Below, piece after piece: positions 6,429 to 9,824 of a stretch of 9,824 nucleotides of DNA. A program made the position numbers and the translations under genes. How positions within the stretch are numbered: position 1 is the stretch's first letter; every line of letters begins with the position of its first letter. Source of the DNA: Chlamydiota bacterium (GTDB lineage: Bacteria; Chlamydiota; Chlamydiia; Chlamydiales; Rhabdochlamydiaceae); the NCBI GenBank assembly GCA_023265495.1, contig JAHFTP010000049.1, positions 1 through 9,824 of the forward strand. The letters run 5' to 3'. The notes below the pieces were generated by a model that worked only from the letters and a program-made list of their open reading frames with translations, was not told the origin of the DNA and searched no databases.

Positions 6429-8222
6429 CTAAGATTGCGATTTCTCTTCTAGGTATTGCCATCTCTCGAAGAGTTTTTCTAATTTTTGGTGCGCCTCGCC
6501 AAGAAGGCGATAGGTCTCAAGCGACTTTTGTGTATCTGCAACCACTGAGGGATCGTCGATGAGTTTTTGGTGCCGGGCGATCTCTTGTTCTGTCTCCAAG
6601 ATGCTCTGTTCCATGGCGTCTAGTTCTTTTTTTTCTAGGTAAGTCAACTTCTTTGAAGGCTCTTTTCTGCTAGCAGCTGAGGTGGCAGGTTTGCTTGGCA
6701 GTTCTTTTTTTATTGGGACCTCTGCCAGCGCTTTTTCCCATTGGGAGTAGTCTGCAAAGAAGGGATCTTCTTTTTCTATGCCAAGCCCTAAGATCTGTGT
6801 ACATACTCTATCCATAAGACATCGATCGTGGGAGATGAGCACGACGGCGCCGGTGAACTCAATCAGGCTCTCTTCCATGATCTCCAGTGTGGGTATGTCT
6901 AGGTCGTTGGTAGGTTCGTCGAGGAAGAGGACATCGGCCGGTTTGAGCATAAGCCTGGCGATGAGTATGCGCGCACGTTCTCCACCAGAAAGGCATTTTA
7001 TGGGGAGAGAGAGTCTCTCCGGAGGGAATAAAAATTTTTTCGCCCAGCCGTTGACATGGATCCAGTTGCCCCTATAGTCGACCATGTCGCCGGAAGGGGA
7101 TAGAGCCTCTTTTAACGTGATGTCCGGAGGGAGGTGTTCTCTATGCTGATCGAAATACACAAGCTGCAGGTCTTCTGCGTATTTGATGGTTCCAACGTCC
7201 TGGGACTCTTCTCCTGCTAAGATCTTGAGTAAGGTGGTTTTTCCCGTTCCATTCTTCCCTACAATACCAAGCCTTGTCCCCGGAGATAAGGTGAGGTCGA
7301 TCCCTTTGAAGAGAGTTTTTCCTCCGTAGGATTTTGTGAGGTTCTTCGTGGTGATGAGTTTCCTTGTCTCCCTCTCCGATGCAGAAAAGGAGATGCCTAC
7401 TTTCGGTGTTTTATTCCTGCTGGAGACGTCGGAGAGCTCGCTGATGAGCTTATGCGCTCTTTGTATGCGGGAGCGCGACTTTGTCGTCCTGGCCTTCGGT
7501 GAGCGCCTAAGCCAGTCTATTTCGTCCCGCACAGTGGCAGAAAGGCTTCTTTGTTGCTCGAGCTGTCCTTGCAAAAAAGCTTCTTTGTGCTCTAAGAAGT
7601 CGCTCATAGCTCCATCGCTTGCAAAGAGTCCATCAGGGAAGCATTTGTTGAGCTCAAAGACCTTGTTGGTCACATTCTCTAAAAAGTAGCGGTCATGGCT
7701 AATGACGAAAAAGGGGATCTTTTCTTTGAGCAAGAACTTCTCCAGCCATAAGATCCCCTCTAGATCGAGGTGGTTGGTGGGTTCGTCGAGTAGAAGCAGG
7801 TCCGGGTCGTTCATTAGAGAACGAACAATGTCGAGTCGTTTTTTCCATCCGCCGGATAACACAGATGCATTTTGCAAAAAGTCGGTAAAGAGAGCCTTGC
7901 TAAGCAGCATACGCGCTTTGGAAGAGGACTCTACCTCATCCGCATGAGGCAAAGAGTCCATGAGCACTTCCTCAAGGGACTTGGAAGGGAACTCCGGAGC
8001 TTGGGCCGCATAGCCGATGCGCAGTCCTTGTCTTCTAGATACATAGCCGCTATCCGGTGTTTCAACACCTGCTAAGATCCTAAGCAGGGTAGTTTTCCCA
8101 GAGCCGTTAGGCCCCAGGAGCCCTATCCTATTTCCTTCAGATATCGTGAAGGAGATATCGGTAAATAGCTCCTGGGAAGCGTAGGATTTAGATAGATTAT
8201 GAGCCGTAAGTAGTGATGTCAT
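6429..8222 (-). CDS. uup: ABC-F family ATPase, Uup type
   Basis: A soluble twin-ABC protein without membrane helices. ABC-F proteins bind the ribosome E site or, for Uup, act in ribosome and DNA-repair-linked functions. The first ATPase domain has Walker A GPNGSGKT (37-44), signature LSGGW (122-126) and Walker B LLLLDE (142-147) followed by PTNHLD. The second has GKNGTGKT (322-329), LSGGE (411-415) and VLFLDE (431-436) with PTNDLD. The linker between them (about 205-270) is charged and helical, as in the ABC-F interdomain arm. A Uup-like C-terminal coiled coil follows a Lys/Ser/Ala-rich hinge (about 525-595, KLTYLEKKELDAME). At 597 residues it is slightly shorter than E. coli Uup (635). I chose ATG 8222 because the product starts just before the canonical TAHNLSKSY strand and the likely promoter would start transcripts near 8327, downstream of any longer start. 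No clear Shine-Dalgarno site is visible. Other ABC-F subtypes cannot be fully excluded. Confidence 0.9.
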   Translation of the reverse strand: MTSLLTAHNLSKSYASQELFTDISFTISEGNRIGLLGPNGSGKTTLLRILAGVETPDSGYVSRRQGLRIGYAAQAPEFPSKSLEEVLMDSLPHADEVESSSKARMLLSKALFTDFLQNASVLSGGWKKRLDIVRSLMNDPDLLLLDEPTNHLDLEGILWLEKFLLKEKIPFFVISHDRYFLENVTNKVFELNKCFPDGLFASDGAMSDFLEHKEAFLQGQLEQQRSLSATVRDEIDWLRRSPKARTTKSRSRIQRAHKLISELSDVSSRNKTPKVGISFSASERETRKLITTKNLTKSYGGKTLFKGIDLTLSPGTRLGIVGKNGTGKTTLLKILAGEESQDVGTIKYAEDLQLVYFDQHREHLPPDITLKEALSPSGDMVDYRGNWIHVNGWAKKFLFPPERLSLPIKCLSGGERARILIARLMLKPADVLFLDEPTNDLDIPTLEIMEESLIEFTGAVVLISHDRCLMDRVCTQILGLGIEKEDPFFADYSQWEKALAEVPIKKELPSKPATSAASRKEPSKKLTYLEKKELDAMEQSILETEQEIARHQKLIDDPSVVADTQKSLETYRLLGEAHQKLEKLFERWQYLEEKSQS

Positions 8223-8333
8223 AAGCACATCATAACAAAAAAGGATTAAGGAATCGAATAGGATATTTGGATCCGAGTTTTCTGGGATACTTGGGTAATG
8301 GGCTCTGTTTGATAAGTCAGTTGTAACAACCAA

Positions 8334-8364
8334 ATTATAAAAGAGTTAGTAGGGGAATTGTCTA
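8334..8364 (-). promoter_or_regulatory. Probable promoter of the ABC-F gene
   Basis: On the - strand TAGACA (complement of 8359-8364, five of six to TTGACA) is followed after 19 bases by a perfect TATAAT (complement of 8334-8339). The spacer is two bases longer than optimal. The start point would be near 8327, leaving a leader of about 105 bases before ATG 8222. A short GTTG-TAA-CAAC dyad lies just downstream of the -10 (8320-8330). Confidence 0.45.
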
Positions 8365-8487
8365 GGCAAAATACGTTTCAATGGCAAGGCTATCAAAAAC
8401 AAAAAAGAAAATTTTTTATCTATTAGTGCGTGAGGTTTTTAGCAAGATAACAGCGGATAGAGAAAAAAATAATAATAAGCGATCTGC
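8365..8487. other. AT-rich gap between divergent promoters
   Basis: This spacer is A-rich, with A-runs around 8395-8410 and 8462-8475, which could serve as an upstream element for the + strand promoter at 8485-8493. A 57-codon open frame on the + strand starts at ATG 8381 and runs to 8554, but it has no ribosome site and runs through the promoter and the structured RNA. I do not call it a gene. Confidence 0.5.
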
Positions 8488-8493
8488 TACAAT
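8485..8493 (+). promoter_or_regulatory. Extended -10 promoter for the structured RNA
   Basis: TGCTACAAT: -10 hexamer TACAAT (8488-8493) with a TGn extension (8485-8487). The position of the -35 (8465-8470) is A-rich and not consensus. A start near 8499-8501 would put the 5' end of the transcript exactly at the first base-paired segment of the RNA described at 8500-8798, which supports the call. Confidence 0.5.
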
Positions 8494-8499
8494 GAAGGG

Positions 8500-8798
8500 T
8501 GGAACCGGTATAGATATCTCGAGGTTACTGACTCTTTCGTCTTATACTCGTTAAGGTGTCTTAAAGGGGTGCTCTTTTTTGAGCGTTCTTTAATCCGGTT
8601 CTAATAGGTGATTTGTTCCTAAAGAGCGATGAGCTTCGAAAGGATGGAAGCACTCCCTCCTTTCTTTGAGAGTCTCGTTTCTCTTTAGGTGTTCTCATGG
8701 TACCACAACCTCTCAAAGAGGCTAGGTTTATAGGTCTTGTTTCATTAACAGCCTATTATCATCGAGCATGAGATAAGCAAATCACCTTTTTCTTTTTT
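8500..8798 (+). ncRNA. Candidate structured non-coding RNA of about 300 nt, family not recognised
   Basis: No protein frame is convincing here, yet pairing is dense. Domain 1 is closed by 8500-8508 with 8595-8603 (core GAACCGG/CCGGTTC) and contains GTATAG/TTATAC (8508-8513, 8542-8547) and a 13-bp bulged hairpin (8561-8574 with 8581-8593, loop of six U). Domain 2 is closed by AGGTGATTTG (8606-8615) with CAAATCACCT (8778-8787). Inside it are a long irregular hairpin 8618-8689 (nine perfect pairs CCTAAAGAG/CTCTTTAGG, then GATGAG/CTCGTT, then GAAAGGA/TCCTTTC) and an arm closed by TCTCATG/CATGAGA (8693-8699, 8767-8773). That arm carries two small hairpins at 8709-8721 and 8730-8756. The U-rich end at 8787-8798 and the extended -10 at 8485 give plausible ends. 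I see no hallmarks of tmRNA, RNase P RNA, 4.5S or 6S RNA. It could instead be a leader of the gene at 8885, but that gene seems to have its own promoter. Confidence 0.6.
8778..8798 (+). terminator. Intrinsic-terminator-like 3' end of the structured RNA
   Basis: The 3' strand CAAATCACCT (8778-8787) pairs perfectly with 8606-8615, and two further pairs (one a wobble) extend it inward. It is followed directly by a U-tract TTTTTCTTTTTT ending at 8798. The loop is about 160 bases and filled with other helices, so this is a closing stem with a terminator tail rather than a simple hairpin. Confidence 0.5.
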
Positions 8799-8839
8799 GA
8801 TCCGTCCTTAAGTCAAACAAGCTCATCACCCATATTCCA

Positions 8840-8868
8840 TTGTCATAAATTAAAATAATTTTTATATA
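8840..8868 (+). promoter_or_regulatory. Probable promoter of the hypothetical gene at 8885
   Basis: TTGTCA (8840-8845, five of six to consensus), a 17-base spacer made only of A and T, then TATATA (8863-8868). Transcription would start near 8875, right at the ribosome site, giving a leader of only about ten bases. That is unusually short and lowers my confidence in the exact -10. Confidence 0.4.
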
Positions 8869-8884
8869 TCAATTGAGGTGGCCA

Positions 8885-9655
8885 ATGAGTGATCAAATTC
8901 GAAGCAGCAGTGCTCCAGCACTGGGTAGATCGAGCAGTGACGCACAAGAGTATATTGGGAAACACTGGGATAGGATCCGTCTGGAGGCCCCAACTTCCCT
9001 TTCTGATATGAGAAAAGAGGCAGAGATGGCTCATTCGCTCTATTTTTCTGCTACAAAAGCATCACTACCTATTGTTTTAGGAGGCTCTGATATTCGAGAA
9101 GACCTACACCTACTGCATAATTTTGGACTCATTGCAGGAGATCCTCCTCAAGAGATAGTTCGAAATTTGAGAAGAACTTGCAGTGCGCCTGCCGTTTTAG
9201 AAATAGAGGGAAAATCGACTCATACTACACAGCCTACCGTTCAATCAGAGATGGTTACGGCTTTGAAGACGGAAGCTTTTGCTGAATCGCATTTTACCGG
9301 GGGATCGGTCATCTGCGATACCGGGTGGAGTCTGCTGCGCAATGACATGATCATTCTTGGAGGGATCCATGCAGGGATAGAGTTTCATCTGGCCATGCCG
9401 GAAGGGAAGTGGCCGTCAAGGGAAAATGTGTGGGACGATACGAGCCATCGCATGCGAGTTTTTGGAAGGGAAATCGCTATGCTCTGCCACGCAGGCTACC
9501 AACTTAAAGTATTACCGAATCAGATGGGATATATATTTTATAAACCATGTGGCGTCGATACCTCATCGGTGACATTGGAAAGTTGCAGAAATTATGCTGA
9601 GACCATTACTGCTCCGGAGCAGATCCTCGCGTTGTTAGATAGTGTCAAAACCTGA
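8885..9655 (+). CDS. Hypothetical protein with two RxxSAP motifs, possible effector
   Basis: I do not recognise this 256-residue protein. The start ATG is preceded by GAGG(TGG) at 8875-8881. The first 20 residues are Ser-rich and look disordered, without a Sec signal peptide or membrane helix; the rest looks like a soluble mixed fold with a Gly/Ile-rich segment (153-171, NDMIILGGIHAGIEFHLAM). Five cysteines lie at 99, 144, 201, 222 and 234. A short motif occurs twice: RSSSAPAL at 6-13 and RTCSAPAV at 97-104. The first is an exact RSxSxP, the phosphoserine motif bound by eukaryotic 14-3-3 proteins, and the second differs by Ser to Thr. A Ser-rich N-terminus without a Sec signal also fits type III secretion substrates. 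Both readings are inference; a cytoplasmic housekeeping role is not excluded. It stands alone between the structured RNA and the exporter gene, and no clear terminator hairpin follows it. Confidence 0.8.
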   Translation: MSDQIRSSSAPALGRSSSDAQEYIGKHWDRIRLEAPTSLSDMRKEAEMAHSLYFSATKASLPIVLGGSDIREDLHLLHNFGLIAGDPPQEIVRNLRRTCSAPAVLEIEGKSTHTTQPTVQSEMVTALKTEAFAESHFTGGSVICDTGWSLLRNDMIILGGIHAGIEFHLAMPEGKWPSRENVWDDTSHRMRVFGREIAMLCHAGYQLKVLPNQMGYIFYKPCGVDTSSVTLESCRNYAETITAPEQILALLDSVKT

Positions 9656-9731
9656 AAATATGTTCTTTTTCCTCATTTATTTTTTTGTCCGTCCGTGGTA
9701 CCGTTTAAGAAATCGCTGAGAGGACATTCCT

Positions 9732-9824
9732 ATGGACACAACAAGTTTTTCTACCATAGCGCTTATCAGTCTGCTTGGAGCGATGAGCCCAGGGCCAGAT
9801 TTTGCCATCGTCACAAAGAATAGC
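9732..9824 (+). CDS. LysE/RhtB-family exporter, N-terminal part (runs off window)
   Basis: Only 31 codons are present. The first helix ends in GAMSPGPDFAIVTKNS (16-31), the typical N-terminal signature of the LysE/RhtB family (SPGPxxxxV), inner-membrane exporters of amino acids such as homoserine, threonine or lysine. Substrate cannot be told from this fragment. The start ATG follows GAGAGGA (9718-9724) by seven bases. The 76-base gap from the previous gene is U-rich (9668-9687) without a clear hairpin or a strong promoter, so co-transcription with the gene at 8885 is possible. Confidence 0.88.
   Translation, partial: MDTTSFSTIALISLLGAMSPGPDFAIVTKNS

Noticed and set aside
8491..8508. T-box-like sequence AATGAAGGGTGGAACCGG upstream of a gene
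   Set aside because: It resembles the T-box core GGGTGGNACCG, but no Stem I elements lie upstream. The likely transcript would start inside it, and the ACCGG segment pairs about 90 bases away with no U-run after it. The downstream gene is also not amino-acid related.
8641..8652. GGAAGCA as the SRP (4.5S) RNA signature
   Set aside because: In SRP RNA this follows a GGAA-type tetraloop in a fixed symmetric loop; here it is the apical loop of a different hairpin closed by GGA/TCC.
8561..8698. 45-codon frame on the - strand starting at ATG 8698 with GAGAGG ten bases upstream
   Set aside because: The GAGAGG lies within an RNA hairpin (8709-8721), the peptide is low-complexity basic and resembles nothing, and the DNA is explained better by pairing on the + strand.
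8606..8787. Retron-type ncRNA (inverted repeats a1/a2 flanking a structured region)
   Set aside because: The long flanking inverted repeat is suggestive, but no reverse transcriptase gene is next to it and the U-tract after the repeat fits a terminator better.

Overview
The window looks like a piece of a Gram-negative bacterial chromosome. It carries a complete cytochrome bo3 ubiquinol oxidase operon, lipoprotein-type and Sec-type signal peptides, and E. coli-like Shine-Dalgarno sites and promoters. Coding DNA is of moderate GC with AT-rich gaps. Three features are compatible with a host-associated or intracellular lineage such as an environmental member of the Chlamydiota: the broken DUF1016 gene, a small Cys-rich lipoprotein, and an unrecognised protein with eukaryotic-type phosphopeptide motifs. 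No marker in the window proves this, and the taxonomic guess is inference only.

Layout. Bases 1-191 hold the decayed end of a DUF1016/YhcG-type gene, with a frameshift in an A-run and loss of the rest of the protein. Bases 374-5092 hold cyoABCDE in the canonical order, tightly packed on the + strand: subunits II, I, III and IV plus heme O synthase. Subunit I has all the heme, CuB and proton-channel residues. On the - strand, overlapping the end of cyoE tail to tail, is an exported member of the inositol monophosphatase/CysQ family whose metal ligands are largely replaced by amides (5084-6034). Next on the - strand come a tiny lipoprotein with five CxC motifs (6179-6370) and an ABC-F ATPase of the Uup type (6429-8222).

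The 650-base gap 8223-8884 is not empty. It holds a probable promoter for the ABC-F gene (- strand) and an extended -10 promoter on the + strand. It also holds about 300 bases of potentially highly structured RNA that ends in a 10-bp closing stem followed by a U-tract, plus a promoter for the next gene. I think this is a real non-coding RNA or a very elaborate leader. I do not recognise its family.

Bases 8885-9655 encode a 256-residue protein of unknown function. It carries two RxxSAP motifs, one an exact match to the 14-3-3 mode I consensus. The window ends inside the first 31 codons of a LysE/RhtB-type exporter gene (from 9732).

The cyo genes form one functional unit: quinol oxidation coupled to oxygen reduction, with heme O made by the last gene. 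The other genes show no obvious pathway link to it or to each other.
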